From NCBI GenBank assembly GCA_963746735.1, contig CAVVCO010000017.1, forward strand, positions 62,001 through 126,000: DNA of 64,000 nucleotides, written 5' to 3'. Below, in pieces: positions 1-8,937 of the stretch (the first letter of the stretch is position 1; each line of letters opens with the position of its first letter). A program made the translations under genes and the position numbers. The notes under the pieces are model-generated. The model did not search any database and was not told the DNA's origin. It saw only the letters and a program-made list of their open reading frames with translations. Source of the DNA: CAVSWT01 sp963746735. Its GTDB lineage: Bacteria; Bacteroidota; Ignavibacteria; Ignavibacteriales; Ignavibacteriaceae.

Positions 1-420
1 AGTAGTACTGAAAACCCAGAGTATCAACAGGCAATGAAAAAATTTGGTGAATCAATTGGAATGGCATTTCAAATAAGAGATGATATTTTAGATTATGAAG
101 GAACTGCAACATTAATAGGGAAGCCGGTTGGCGGAGATATTAAAGAAAAGAAAATTACTTTACCACTCATTTATTCTTTAAATCAAGTTTCAAAATCAGA
201 AGCAGATTCAATTAGAAAATTAATTAAAAACGGTGGTAAAAAAGAAGATGTTCAAAAAATAATTGAATTTGTAAGAAAAAATAACGGTATCGAGTATGCC
301 CTTAAAGTTGCACATGATTATTCAACAACTGCAATGGAAATGCTAAAAATATTTCCTGACTCTCCCAGCAAAATTGCGCTTCAGGCTTTAGTTGATTTTA
401 TAACAGATCGAAAGAACTAA
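1..420 (+). CDS. Polyprenyl diphosphate synthase, C-terminal part (cut by window edge)
   Basis: The reading frame is open from base 1, so the start lies outside the window; about 139 residues are visible. Trans-polyprenyl diphosphate synthases condense isopentenyl diphosphate onto an allylic diphosphate to make the quinone side chain or the undecaprenyl carrier precursor. The second aspartate-rich motif is visible (FQIRDDILDY), followed by the typical GKPVGGDIKEKKITLPL stretch. The first aspartate motif and the chain-length-determining residues are off-window, so octaprenyl, heptaprenyl and geranylgeranyl synthase cannot be told apart. It ends 19 bases before the convergent UspA gene and I see no clear terminator between them. 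Confidence 0.9.
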   Translation, partial: SSTENPEYQQAMKKFGESIGMAFQIRDDILDYEGTATLIGKPVGGDIKEKKITLPLIYSLNQVSKSEADSIRKLIKNGGKKEDVQKIIEFVRKNNGIEYALKVAHDYSTTAMEMLKIFPDSPSKIALQALVDFITDRKN

Positions 421-439
421 TTTCTCCTTAATCGTAACT

Positions 440-928
440 TCATTTCTGATCTTTTATAGCTTCCTTAAAAACAAATCCTTTAACCGGTGCTCTTAAAGTT
501 AAAACCGGACAAGGAGCTTTTCTAACTACTTTTTCAGCAGTGCTGCCGAATAAAATATGCTCTATCCCAGTATGCCCATGTGTAGCTATAATAATTAGGT
601 CAACATCCTCTTCATTTGCGGTTTCTATAATTTCAATAAATGGTTTGCCGGTTTTAACAATTGTTCCCGATTTTATTTCAGGTGGAATTTCTTTCTTTGC
701 AAGATTATCTAATTCTTCTTTAGCGCGTATATCCATCTCGACATCAACTGAAGGCATAGCAATTTGACCCATGCTAAAATCTGGTGGATAAATTACAGGT
801 TCTACAACATAAATTAATATTAGCTCTGCATTAAAAGCTTTAACAAAATTAACCGCATATTTTAATGCGCTTTTAGAATAGTCGGAAAAATCAATTGGGG
901 CGAGAACTTTTTTAATATCCGGTTTCAT
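440..928 (-). CDS. Universal stress protein, UspA family
   Basis: A 162-residue single-domain Usp. The N-terminal strand (KKVLAPIDFSDYSKSALKYA) and the C-terminal nucleotide-binding signature G-2x-G-9x-G-S/T, seen here as ATHGHTGIEHILFGSTAEKV, indicate an ATP-binding Usp, a soluble dimeric protein of stress and energy-limitation physiology. Its start overlaps the end of the upstream cyclic-nucleotide-binding gene by 17 bases, so the two are probably co-transcribed and translationally coupled. The pairing of a Usp with a cNMP-sensing protein suggests a signalling module, but its target is unknown. Confidence 0.92.
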   Translation of the reverse strand: MKPDIKKVLAPIDFSDYSKSALKYAVNFVKAFNAELILIYVVEPVIYPPDFSMGQIAMPSVDVEMDIRAKEELDNLAKKEIPPEIKSGTIVKTGKPFIEIIETANEEDVDLIIIATHGHTGIEHILFGSTAEKVVRKAPCPVLTLRAPVKGFVFKEAIKDQK

Positions 929-1481
929 AATCTTTCCCTACATTTATTTTTAATTCATTTTGAATTTTGAAATTATCTTCGTTTAATTTTCTTAAGCGTA
1001 CAGCAACAATATGTGAAATGCCCTGCAATATTTTTATACCTTTACGTGGATACTTTTCTATAAAATCATCTAAATCCGGTTTGAAGATTACAGCCAGCCT
1101 TGTTTCATTTTTTGCAACTGCGGAAGCAGATCTTTTTTCACCATCTACTAATGCCAATTCTCCAAAAAAATCACCTTTCTTAAAAGTTGCTAATGAAATA
1201 ATAGAACCTTCCTCATTCGTTCTTTGAATAGTAACTTCACCAACACGAATTAAATATAATCCGATGCCTGGATCACCCTGGTAAAAAATATATTCGCCCG
1301 GCAAATAACTACGATTATGAATTATATTAGTTAAAAGAGAAATATCTTTTCTATTTAATTCACTAAAAAGGGGAATAGATAATAATGATTTTTCAAGGTC
1401 TGCTTTATCTGTAGGTGATTTAAAAAGATTCGCCCAAAAGCTGCTGTGAATAATTCTGTTATTATTTTTTAAATCTTCCAT
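912..1481 (-). CDS. Cyclic nucleotide-binding domain protein without a DNA-binding domain
   Basis: A 189-residue protein with one Crp/Fnr-type cyclic nucleotide-binding beta-barrel at about residues 33-150. The phosphate-binding cassette is well kept (GDFFGELALVDGEKRSASA, with the GE and R-S-A positions). After the C-helix only about 25 charged residues follow and there is no helix-turn-helix, so this is unlikely to be a transcription factor. It more probably senses a cyclic nucleotide and acts by protein contact. It sits between hisA and the overlapping uspA gene; the hisA stop is 8 bases upstream of its start codon, so the three form one minus-strand run. Confidence 0.88.
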   Translation of the reverse strand: MEDLKNNNRIIHSSFWANLFKSPTDKADLEKSLLSIPLFSELNRKDISLLTNIIHNRSYLPGEYIFYQGDPGIGLYLIRVGEVTIQRTNEEGSIISLATFKKGDFFGELALVDGEKRSASAVAKNETRLAVIFKPDLDDFIEKYPRKGIKILQGISHIVAVRLRKLNEDNFKIQNELKINVGKDYETGY

Positions 1482-1489
1482 AATTCCTC

Positions 1490-2243
1490 TTATTGAAAAA
1501 TTCCAGATTCAGCAACACGCCATAGTTTTTGACATGGAAATTTATTTTCGTAAAGCGCTCTGCCAACTATTACAGAATCTACTCCAATTGGTATTAGGTT
1601 CTGAACATCCATTAATTCATCTTTATTTCTAATTCCGCCGGAAAGAGTAATTTTTTTATGAGTAGCGCCAGCTATTTCTTCTGCGAGTTTTAAATTTGGA
1701 CCTCCAAGCAATCCATTTCTAATTACATCTGTAACGATAAATCTTTCTATTCCCATATCCGACATTTTCTTTGCAAAATCTAAATAAGAAATACCAGTTT
1801 TAGTTCTTCGTCCTCGAATAATTAATTCACTGTCAACAATATCAAGTCCGATTGTTATTCTAAGGGGTCCGTATTTTTCAAATAGCTGCTTGAATAATTC
1901 CGGTTTATCAATTGCCATTGTTCCAATAACAAGCCTCGAAACTCCCATTTCCAGCAGTTCATCTGCATCCTCCATTGTTCTGATGCCGCCGGCAAATTCA
2001 ACTGGAATTATAACAGAATTACAAATCTCATGAATGATTTTAAAATTTTTATGTGAATGTTCATGCGCACCATCAAAATCAACAATATGAATCATCTTTG
2101 CATTTTCCGTTCGCCAAATTTTTGCCATTTCAATCGGATCGCTTCCGTATTCAATACAATCCAATTCAGGAATTCCTTGAACAACTCGAACAGTTTTTCC
2201 ATTCTTAATATCAATTGAAGGAATAACTAAGTAAGTATCGCAT
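1490..2243 (-). CDS. hisA: HisA-type phosphoribosyl isomerase, frame broken near the start
   Basis: HisA isomerises ProFAR to PRFAR in histidine biosynthesis. The TIM-barrel motifs are clear: IPSIDIKNGKTVRVVQG near the start, MIHIVDFDGAHEHSHKN, EFAGGIRTMEDADELLEMG, and the C-terminal TLSGGIRNKDEL with VDSVIVGRALYENKF. The coding frame is open upstream of the first in-frame TTG at 2164 to about 2230. The only sensible ATG (2241-2243) is one base out of frame, so either a base is wrong at 2230-2243 or initiation uses an unusual codon. No other his genes are adjacent. HisA-like paralogues of unknown role exist, so the substrate is moderately certain. Confidence 0.8.
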
Positions 2244-2436
2244 ATTAATTTATTTTTTCTCCAAAATTTCTTTCATAAAAATACAGAAATGAAGAGTAAA
2301 AATAAATGAAATAGTCTAATGAAAAGTACTGAAGTGATGTGAATATATCTGCGTATAATTCATTAAAAGCACAACAATAAAAATATTTTAATAAGTTTTC
2401 GTATTTTAATTGAGGAATTAAATTATTTGAAAATAA

Positions 2437-3573
2437 CTATTTCCCATTGTTCTTCAAAACATACCGGCTGATTATAAGTTTTTGTATTTCATTTGTCCCT
2501 TCAAATATTCTCATTATTCGGGCATCGCGAAAAAATCTTTCCAATGGAAGTTCTCTTGAGAAACCCATTCCGCCATGAATTTGAATAGCTTTATCTGCTA
2601 TATCTGATACTGCTTCCGAACAAATTAATTTTACAATTGCAGCTTCCTTAGAAATATCTTTTTTCAAATCATAATTATAAGCTGTTCTATATACTATGCT
2701 TTCCATACAATAAATTTGGGCTTCAATTTCAGCCAGCATAAATTGAATTGCTTCAAATTTAGAAATGGTTTTATCAAACTGTTTTCTTTGTTTTGAATAT
2801 TTTGTTGAGATTTCTAAAAGTTCTTTTGATGCACCAAGACATCCTGCACCTAAACCTAATCTTCCTGTATCCAAAGCCGCCATTGCAATTAAGAATCCTT
2901 TTCCGTCTTGGCCAATAATATTTTCAACTGGCACTTCAACGTCTTCGAAAGACATAGAATTAGTTATACTGCCTCTTATTCCAAGTTTTTTTTCTGGAGG
3001 CCCAATGGTAACCCCGGGAAAATCTTTTTCAACAACAAATCCTGTAATACCTTTTTTAGTTCTTGCAAACACAGAAAATACATCAGCTATACCGGCATTA
3101 GTGATCCAAACTTTTGTGCCATTCAATATCCATTTATCACCTTTAAGTGTAGCAGAAGTTTTAAGATTAAATGAATCTGAACCAGCTTCAGGTTCAGTTA
3201 ATGCAAAGGCAGCTATTTTTTCTCCCGATGTTAATTGAGGCAAGTATTTTTTTTTAAGAAATTCGCTTCCTCCTATATAAATAGAATTTGTGCCTATGGA
3301 TTGATGTGCGCCAATAAAAGTTGCAGTAGATGGACAGGCTTTTGTAATTTCTTCCTGCATTATACAATAACCCATTTCGCCAAATCCGCCACCACCATAT
3401 TCTTCAGGAAATGAAACTCCTAAAAATCCCACTTCAGCAATTTTTCTGATTAATTCTTTTGGAATACTTTCATTTCTATCTATTTCTGCTGCAAGAGGCC
3501 TAATTTCTGCGTCTGTGAATTCTTTAACCAATGCTCTTAGCATTTTGTGGTCATCAGAAAAACTAAAGTCCAT
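2437..3573 (-). CDS. Acyl-CoA dehydrogenase
   Basis: FAD enzyme of about 378 residues that oxidises acyl-CoA to trans-2-enoyl-CoA and hands electrons to electron-transfer flavoprotein. I start it at the ATG at 3573 (MDFSFSDDHKML), the family's usual N-terminus; an in-frame ATG at 3651 would add 26 hydrophobic and basic residues that do not belong to the fold. Signature 1 is ALTEPEAGSDSFNLKTSA. The C-terminal signature QIHGGMGFSRELPLERFFRD is followed by RIFEGTNEIQ, which holds the catalytic glutamate. The family spans short-chain, butyryl- and glutaryl-CoA enzymes; the chain length cannot be read from the sequence. The gene is divergent from the hydrolase gene. Confidence 0.93.
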   Translation of the reverse strand: MDFSFSDDHKMLRALVKEFTDAEIRPLAAEIDRNESIPKELIRKIAEVGFLGVSFPEEYGGGGFGEMGYCIMQEEITKACPSTATFIGAHQSIGTNSIYIGGSEFLKKKYLPQLTSGEKIAAFALTEPEAGSDSFNLKTSATLKGDKWILNGTKVWITNAGIADVFSVFARTKKGITGFVVEKDFPGVTIGPPEKKLGIRGSITNSMSFEDVEVPVENIIGQDGKGFLIAMAALDTGRLGLGAGCLGASKELLEISTKYSKQRKQFDKTISKFEAIQFMLAEIEAQIYCMESIVYRTAYNYDLKKDISKEAAIVKLICSEAVSDIADKAIQIHGGMGFSRELPLERFFRDARIMRIFEGTNEIQKLIISRYVLKNNGK

Positions 3574-3756
3574 TATAATCCTATATTTCTTTAAATTTCG
3601 TAAATAATATTTAATTGAAATAATAAAACAAGCAAATATACTTCTAAACAAACTTTAATAAAGTGCAAATTCTTTAATTTTACTATAGAAAAAGAAAAGT
3701 TGAATTTTATTCAAAAATCTTGACTTTTCTAAGTTTAATAACCATATTTCAACTCA

Positions 3757-4590
3757 ATGAGCGAAGATTTTATTCTAACCACCACTCAAAACAACGAGCT
3801 TAGAATTTCTGCTTTTGGAAGCGAGAGAATAAATTCAGCACCTTGTATTATATTAGTTCACGGCTTTAAGGGTTTTAAAGATTGGGGATCTTTTCCTTAT
3901 GTTGCCAAATACTTTGCAAATGAAGGTTATTTTGTTCTTACTTTTAATTTTTCGCATAATGGTGTTGGAGATAGACTAACAGAGTTTACTGAGCTTGATA
4001 AATTTTCTGAAAACACTTTTTCATTAGAAATTTCAGAATTGTCCGAATTAATACTTGCTTATAAAGATGGTTTCTTCGGAAAAATATCTAACAATAAAGT
4101 TGGGCTGATCGGACACAGCAGAGGCGGCGCAATATCTCTATTAACTGCCTCAAAATTAAAAGAAATTAATGCTGTTGCAGTTTGGGCTTCAGTAGCTAAT
4201 TTTGATAGGTATTCAATCCGACAAAAAGAAGTATGGCGGCAAAAAGGGAAATTTGAAGTTTTGAATACTAGAACAAAACAGGTTATGGCATTAAATATTT
4301 CTTTGCTAGATGATCTTGAAAAAAATAAACATGATCTTTTAAATATTGAAAAAGCTGTTAAGAATTTACATCGTCCTTTATTAATAGCACATGGAGAGCA
4401 GGATCTTGCTGTCAAAATTGATGAAGGAGAATTGATTTATAATTGGTCCGATAAAAATTTAACTAAATTTTTTAAGATACCTTCAACCGGACATACATTC
4501 AATGCGAAACATCCATTTGAAGGAAGTAACCCGGTTCTTGAAAACTTACTTAACGAGACAAAATATTTTTTTAATAATAATTTAAATTGA
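3757..4590 (+). CDS. Alpha/beta-hydrolase
   Basis: A 277-residue alpha/beta-hydrolase fold protein. The oxyanion-loop motif HGFKGFKDWGSF, the nucleophile elbow GHSRGG (serine), the acid region HGEQDLAV and the final histidine in STGHTF form a plausible Ser-Asp-His triad. It resembles dienelactone-hydrolase or serine-aminopeptidase-like esterases, but the substrate cannot be inferred. No signal peptide is visible, so it is cytosolic. It is followed at once by bioY, whose Shine-Dalgarno sequence overlaps the stop codon. Confidence 0.85.
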   Translation: MSEDFILTTTQNNELRISAFGSERINSAPCIILVHGFKGFKDWGSFPYVAKYFANEGYFVLTFNFSHNGVGDRLTEFTELDKFSENTFSLEISELSELILAYKDGFFGKISNNKVGLIGHSRGGAISLLTASKLKEINAVAVWASVANFDRYSIRQKEVWRQKGKFEVLNTRTKQVMALNISLLDDLEKNKHDLLNIEKAVKNLHRPLLIAHGEQDLAVKIDEGELIYNWSDKNLTKFFKIPSTGHTFNAKHPFEGSNPVLENLLNETKYFFNNNLN

Positions 4591-4598
4591 GGATAGTA

Positions 4599-5174
4599 AT
4601 GCAAACCAATCAAAATATCGAAAGTAATTCGCTTACGCATGTATTCAATAAAGTTACCACCAACCGATTATTTTGGATAATAACATTTTCATTTTTAACT
4701 GTTGCAGGCGCCCAAGTAGCAATTCCTGTACAACCGGTTCCATTTACATTGCAAACAATGATGGTTGTTTTAGCCGGTGCATTTTTAGGTTCTAAAAATG
4801 GAGCTTATTCCCAATTACTTTATTTAATTTTAGGAAGCACGGGATTACCGGTCTTTGCTAATGGAGCTGCGGGGATAGCTTATTTATTTGGACCGACAGG
4901 CGGATACTTATTAGCATTTCCGCTTGGTGCTTATTTAACAGGGTACATTATTGAAAAAAATAAAAATTATGTAGTCGTAACTCTTGCTATGTTTGCTGGA
5001 GAAGCCTTGGTGATATTGTTGGGCACTTTATTTTTAAATGTATTTTATATTAAAGATTTTGCAGAAGCTTTAAAAGTTGGTGGAATATTATTTTCACTGG
5101 CAACTGTAATTAAAGTATTTGCCGCAGTTAGCATTTACTTTGGAGTAACAAAAAGTTATAAAAAACTTCCATAA
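4599..5174 (+). CDS. bioY: Biotin transporter substrate-binding subunit BioY
   Basis: BioY is the membrane S-component that binds biotin, working alone or with an energy-coupling factor module. About 191 residues with roughly six hydrophobic helices; typical blocks are AQVAIPVQPVPFTLQTMMV, GAFLGSKNGAYSQLLYL and the glycine-rich FGPTGGYLLAFPLGAYLTG. I choose the ATG at 4599 because GAGGA lies 5-9 bases before it; a TTG at 4587 inside the preceding stop region is less likely. No ECF ATPase or T-component gene and no biotin synthesis gene are nearby, so import may be the main role. I see no BirA operator. Confidence 0.93.
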   Translation: MQTNQNIESNSLTHVFNKVTTNRLFWIITFSFLTVAGAQVAIPVQPVPFTLQTMMVVLAGAFLGSKNGAYSQLLYLILGSTGLPVFANGAAGIAYLFGPTGGYLLAFPLGAYLTGYIIEKNKNYVVVTLAMFAGEALVILLGTLFLNVFYIKDFAEALKVGGILFSLATVIKVFAAVSIYFGVTKSYKKLP

Positions 5175-5209
5175 TGTTATTATTATAATAGGAACTTATT
5201 AACTCTTTT

Positions 5210-7216
5210 ATGGAATTAAAAAATATCATTTTTATTGTTTTTTTTATTGCTGCAGTTAGTTTTTTCGCATGGAGCTGTCGTAATCTTTTCAAGTATATGA
5301 TGACGGCTAAAAAGAAAGATGATCGATTTGACAGAATAGGTGAACGATTAAAAAGAGTTTGGACGATTGCATTTGCTCAAAAAAAATTATTAAGAGACCC
5401 AAAAGCCGGCACTCTTCATTTTTTAATATTCTGGGGATTTGTTCTTTTTCTTTTTGCAGTGCTTGAAGCAATTATACAAGGGTTTTATTCACCTTTTAAT
5501 CTAAGCTTTACCGGTGTGTTTTATTCCTTTGTGACAATTGTTCAAGATGTATTTGCTGTAATTGTTATAGGAGCGGTTGTATATGCTTTGTACAGAAGAT
5601 TTATAGTCCATGTACCAAGATTAGAAGTTGATAAAGCTGGTAAATTAGATGCAACATTTATTTTATTAATGATTGCATTTATCTGCATATTTATGCTTGG
5701 TGAGAATGCAGCTTTGATAGCTAAAAATAATTTTATTCTTCATGATTATGCAGTTCGTCCGATTTCATTTCCTTTAAGTAAAGCTATCTTCAGTTCTAAC
5801 AACAGCAGTGCTTCAACATGGTATGAGATTTTTTGGTGGGCACATATTTCGGTTATTTTTGGATTTATGAACTATTTGCCTTATTCAAAACATTTACATG
5901 TTATTACTTCTATTCCAAATACTTTTTTTGCGAATCTGCCGGAGAAGAGAAATGTATTAAAACCGTTAAATCTTGAGGATGAAAACGTTGAAGTATTTGG
6001 AGCTGCTGATGTTGAGCATTTGTCATGGAAGCAAATTTTAGACGGATATTCATGTACGGAATGTGGAAGATGTACTTCTGTTTGTCCCGCAGCAACTGTT
6101 GGAAAATCTTTATCGCCGAGAAAAATTATTGTAGATGTAAGAAGAAGGATGCATGAAAAAGGTCCTTTGCTTGCTGAAGGAAAATCAGACGAAGAAATTT
6201 TTGGAAAAACTTTAATTCATGATTTTATAACTGATAAAGAATTGTGGCAGTGTACAACTTGCAGTGCATGCGTTCAAGAATGCCCTGTAATGATTGAACA
6301 CCTTGATACAATTTCTGATTTAAGAAGAAATTTAGTTCTAACTGAATCACAGTTTCCATCAAATTTAAATAATGTTTTTAAAAGTATTGAAACAAATTTT
6401 ACCCCATGGGCTTTCAATCAGTCTGACCGTGCAAATTGGGCTGAAGGTATGAATATTAAAACTTTGGCAGAAGATTCAAATGGAGAAATATTATTTTGGG
6501 TTGGATGTGCAGGATCATTTGATAACCGTTATAAGAAAGTTACTCAGTCATTCGCAAAGCTAATGCAGAAAGCTGGAGTCGATTTTAGGATATTAGGTAC
6601 TGAAGAAAAGTGCAATGGTGATACTGCAAGAAGATTAGGAAACGAATATTTAGCACAAATGATGATGCAGGAAAATATTGCAACTCTTAATAATTATGGA
6701 GTAAAGAAAATTGTTACTGCTTGTCCTCATTGTTTTCATTCATTGGGCAATGAGTACAAACAGTTTGGCGGTAATTTTGAGGTGATGCATCACACGCAGT
6801 TAATTGATGAGCTAATTAGCTCACAAAAAATAAAATTAAAAGATGCTTCCGAAACAAAAAAAATTGATGTAACTTATCATGATTCTTGTTATCTTGGCAG
6901 ATATAATGAAGTTTACGATCCACCTCGCAAGAATCTTGAAAGAATAAAAAGTTTAAATCTTCTGGAGATGAAAAGAAACAAAAGCAAAGGTTTCTGTTGT
7001 GGTGCAGGCGGCGGTAGAATGTTTTTAGAAGATGAAGAAGGGGGAAGTATAAATGTTGAAAGAACTCGTGAAGCTTTAGAAACAAAAGCAGATACTATAG
7101 CTTCGGCATGTCCTTTTTGCATGACTATGATGACTGATGGTGTTAAGCATTTTGATAAATCAGAGGAAGTCGCAGTGAAAGATATTGCAGAAATCATTTT
7201 AGAGAACTCACAATAA
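5210..7216 (+). CDS. Membrane iron-sulfur oxidoreductase, HdrD/GlpC-like (ETF:menaquinone oxidoreductase type)
   Basis: A 668-residue fusion. Residues 1-230 hold about five membrane helices resembling the NarI-type cytochrome b subunit. Two 4Fe-4S motifs follow: CTECGRCTSVCP at residues 282-293 and CTTCSACVQECP about 65 residues later. The C-terminal half carries two CCG (cysteine-rich, DUF224) domains, with VGCAGSFDNR, CPHCFHS, HDSCYLGRYNEVYDPPR and CCGAGGGRMF. Proteins of this architecture are proposed to pass electrons from reduced ETF to menaquinone in organisms lacking the classical ETF-QO. The acyl-CoA dehydrogenase and enoyl-CoA hydratase in this window fit that role. A GlpC/HdrD role with another donor remains possible. 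Confidence 0.85.
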   Translation: MELKNIIFIVFFIAAVSFFAWSCRNLFKYMMTAKKKDDRFDRIGERLKRVWTIAFAQKKLLRDPKAGTLHFLIFWGFVLFLFAVLEAIIQGFYSPFNLSFTGVFYSFVTIVQDVFAVIVIGAVVYALYRRFIVHVPRLEVDKAGKLDATFILLMIAFICIFMLGENAALIAKNNFILHDYAVRPISFPLSKAIFSSNNSSASTWYEIFWWAHISVIFGFMNYLPYSKHLHVITSIPNTFFANLPEKRNVLKPLNLEDENVEVFGAADVEHLSWKQILDGYSCTECGRCTSVCPAATVGKSLSPRKIIVDVRRRMHEKGPLLAEGKSDEEIFGKTLIHDFITDKELWQCTTCSACVQECPVMIEHLDTISDLRRNLVLTESQFPSNLNNVFKSIETNFTPWAFNQSDRANWAEGMNIKTLAEDSNGEILFWVGCAGSFDNRYKKVTQSFAKLMQKAGVDFRILGTEEKCNGDTARRLGNEYLAQMMMQENIATLNNYGVKKIVTACPHCFHSLGNEYKQFGGNFEVMHHTQLIDELISSQKIKLKDASETKKIDVTYHDSCYLGRYNEVYDPPRKNLERIKSLNLLEMKRNKSKGFCCGAGGGRMFLEDEEGGSINVERTREALETKADTIASACPFCMTMMTDGVKHFDKSEEVAVKDIAEIILENSQ

Positions 7217-7251
7217 ATAAATAATCTATCAACAAACTTAGGAGGTGTTTT

Positions 7252-7446
7252 ATGAAAAATCTTGAAGATCTTATGCAAGCAGTTAGAGGTTTGGAAACTG
7301 ATTTCCAAAAATTCTATGAGAAAGGACAAGCTGCGGCTGGTACAAGGTTGCGTAAAGGTTTAAGCGAATTAAGAAGAGTTGCACAAGACATGAGAAAAGA
7401 TGTTCAGGAAGTCAAATCTCAGAGAAAAGCTGAGAAACAAGGTTAA
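7252..7446 (+). CDS. Histone H1-like small basic protein
   Basis: A 64-residue, highly charged, mainly helical protein (LRKGLSELRRVAQDMRKDV, ending QRKAEKQG). It matches the histone H1-like family common in Bacteroidetes and Chlorobi relatives, whose members begin with a conserved GLEtDFqKFYeKGqaAAGTRlRKG pattern. It probably binds DNA or compacts the nucleoid, but direct evidence for the family is limited. A strong ribosome-binding site, AGGAGGTG, sits 5 bases before the ATG, consistent with high expression, and a perfect terminator hairpin follows, so it is probably its own short transcript. Confidence 0.85.
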   Translation: MKNLEDLMQAVRGLETDFQKFYEKGQAAAGTRLRKGLSELRRVAQDMRKDVQEVKSQRKAEKQG

Positions 7447-7470
7447 AACTTCTTTTACTTGCTAAAGATT

Positions 7471-7505
7471 AAGGCTGAATCTATTTTGATTCAGCCTTAT
7501 TTTAT
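7471..7505 (+). terminator. Intrinsic terminator after the histone H1-like gene
   Basis: An 11-bp perfect inverted repeat (AAGGCTGAATC / GATTCAGCCTT) with a six-base loop TATTTT, followed by ATTTTATTT. It begins 25 bases after the stop codon. Confidence 0.88.
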
Positions 7506-7536
7506 TTAAACTGAAATAATTATTATTGAAAATACA

Positions 7537-8758
7537 TTGTTTAGAATTCATCTGTTAAAATTAAAATCGAATTTTATATTAAACCTTACACTGGCTTTAT
7601 TATTTACTTTATCATTCTGTAATAATATTATAGCAGATCAAGAAAATACAAATCAACAAAATGATACAATTACAATTTCTGTTGTCGGCGATTTAATGTG
7701 TCATTCACCTCAGTTTAATTATGCGAGGGTTGGAAAAGACTCATTTGATTTTAACTCGGTTTACAGAGAAGTAAAAAAATATTTTGGCGAATCCGACTTT
7801 CTTTTTGGTAATCTTGAAACAGTAACAGCAGGAAATAAAAAGCCATATTCAGGCTATCCATTCTTTAATACCCCTGATGAATTTATTACTGCTTTAGCAA
7901 ATGCGGGATTTGATTTATTATCAACAGCGAATAATCATGCTTTAGATCAAAGTGAAGCTGGAGTTCGAAGGACAATCGAACAATTAAAGAAGAATGACAT
8001 TGCTTATAATGGGACTTTTCTTTCACAAGAAGACAGAGATTCCATAAGAGTATTTGATATTAAAGGAATACGGGTAGCTTTTTTGGCTTATACTTTTGGA
8101 ACAAATGGAATTGCTGTACCCAAAGGAAAATCTTATCTAATCAATTTAATTGATTACACAAAAATTCGATGATGATATAATTTCTGCTAAAGAAAAAAAA
8201 GTTGATATAGTCCTGGTTCATTTTCACTTCGGGACAGAATATAAACGTGAGCCAACAGATTATCAAAAAAATGTAGTAGATTCAACAATAAAATATGGAG
8301 CAGATATTATTATTGGAGGACATCCTCATGTAATAGAACCGGTAGAATATTTTAAATCAAATTCAGATGATATTGATTCTGTATTTGTTGAATATTCCAT
8401 GGGCAATTTTGTTTCAAATCAAAGATGGCGCTATTCTGATTGCGGATTAATTTTGAATCTAAATATTGTGAAAGACTGGGATAAAGATACCGTTTACTTA
8501 TCAGACGTAAATTATATCCCGACCTGGGTTTTTAAGGGAGAAACAACAAACGGGAAGGAATATATAATTCTACCCAGCGAAATTGCATTCAGTAATTTCA
8601 TACCTGAATATCTAACCTTAAAAGACATTGATTTGATGAAAGAGTCATTTAACGATACAAAATATATTCTCACCAAATACACCAACCGAATAAAGCTTAA
8701 AAGTATAAAAGGAAATTGGATACCAATCTTCTTTCATGCTTTAGATATAATACAATAG
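7537..8758 (+). CDS. CapA/PgsA-like metallophosphatase-fold envelope protein, frameshifted
   Basis: Two overlapping frames form one CapA-family protein of about 406 residues. The N-terminal part has a signal-peptide-like stretch (LNLTLALLFTLSFC), then VGDLMCH, FGNLET and STANNHALD, the calcineurin-like metal-site motifs. The second part continues with LVHFHFGTEYKREPTDYQK and GGHPHVIEP. Removing one A from the A5 run at 8160-8164 joins them (reading T-K-F-D-D-D). CapA/PgsA proteins are linked to poly-gamma-glutamate or capsule export, but no pgsB or pgsC partner is present, so the role here is open. The start is uncertain: a TTG at 7537 has no clear ribosome-binding site. Confidence 0.82.
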
Positions 8759-8860
8759 TATTTATTTTAAAACAAAGATCTTATAGGGCATTAATCTTTA
8801 TATAAATGGAATTAATGATTATTGTTATATTTATTATTCATTTTTAAAAAGTTAATTACA

Positions 8861-8935
8861 ATGGATATAAATAAAATTAAGTTTGTATTCACGGATGAGT
8901 TTGCGGATGCAGTAATTGAAGAAATGGAGAAATAG
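8861..8935 (+). CDS. Possible 24-residue leader ORF before the MFS gene
   Basis: An ATG-initiated frame of 24 codons ending in TAG at 8933-8935, two bases before the TTG start of the MFS transporter. It encodes MDINKIKFVFTDEFADAVIE followed by EMEK. The GGAG that would serve the MFS start lies inside it, which would allow translational coupling. It may equally be a chance frame or a gene remnant; I do not recognise it. Confidence 0.25.
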   Translation: MDINKIKFVFTDEFADAVIEEMEK

Positions 8936-8937
8936 TT

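Noticed and set aside
3238..3765. An upstream start for the acyl-CoA dehydrogenase giving an N-terminal extension
   Set aside because: The extra 26 residues are hydrophobic and basic and unlike any family N-terminus; the ATG at 3573 fits.
4590..4640. Biotin riboswitch or BirA operator upstream of bioY
   Set aside because: There is only an 8-base gap after the hydrolase stop codon and no palindrome of the BirA type.
6913..7329. A 138-residue minus-strand frame across the end of the iron-sulfur oxidoreductase and the histone-like gene
   Set aside because: It overlaps two well-supported genes and shows only shadow composition.
8150..8190. Programmed frameshift in the CapA-like gene
   Set aside because: The site is an A5 run, but the same kind of single-base break occurs in many unrelated genes in the window, so sequence error is simpler.
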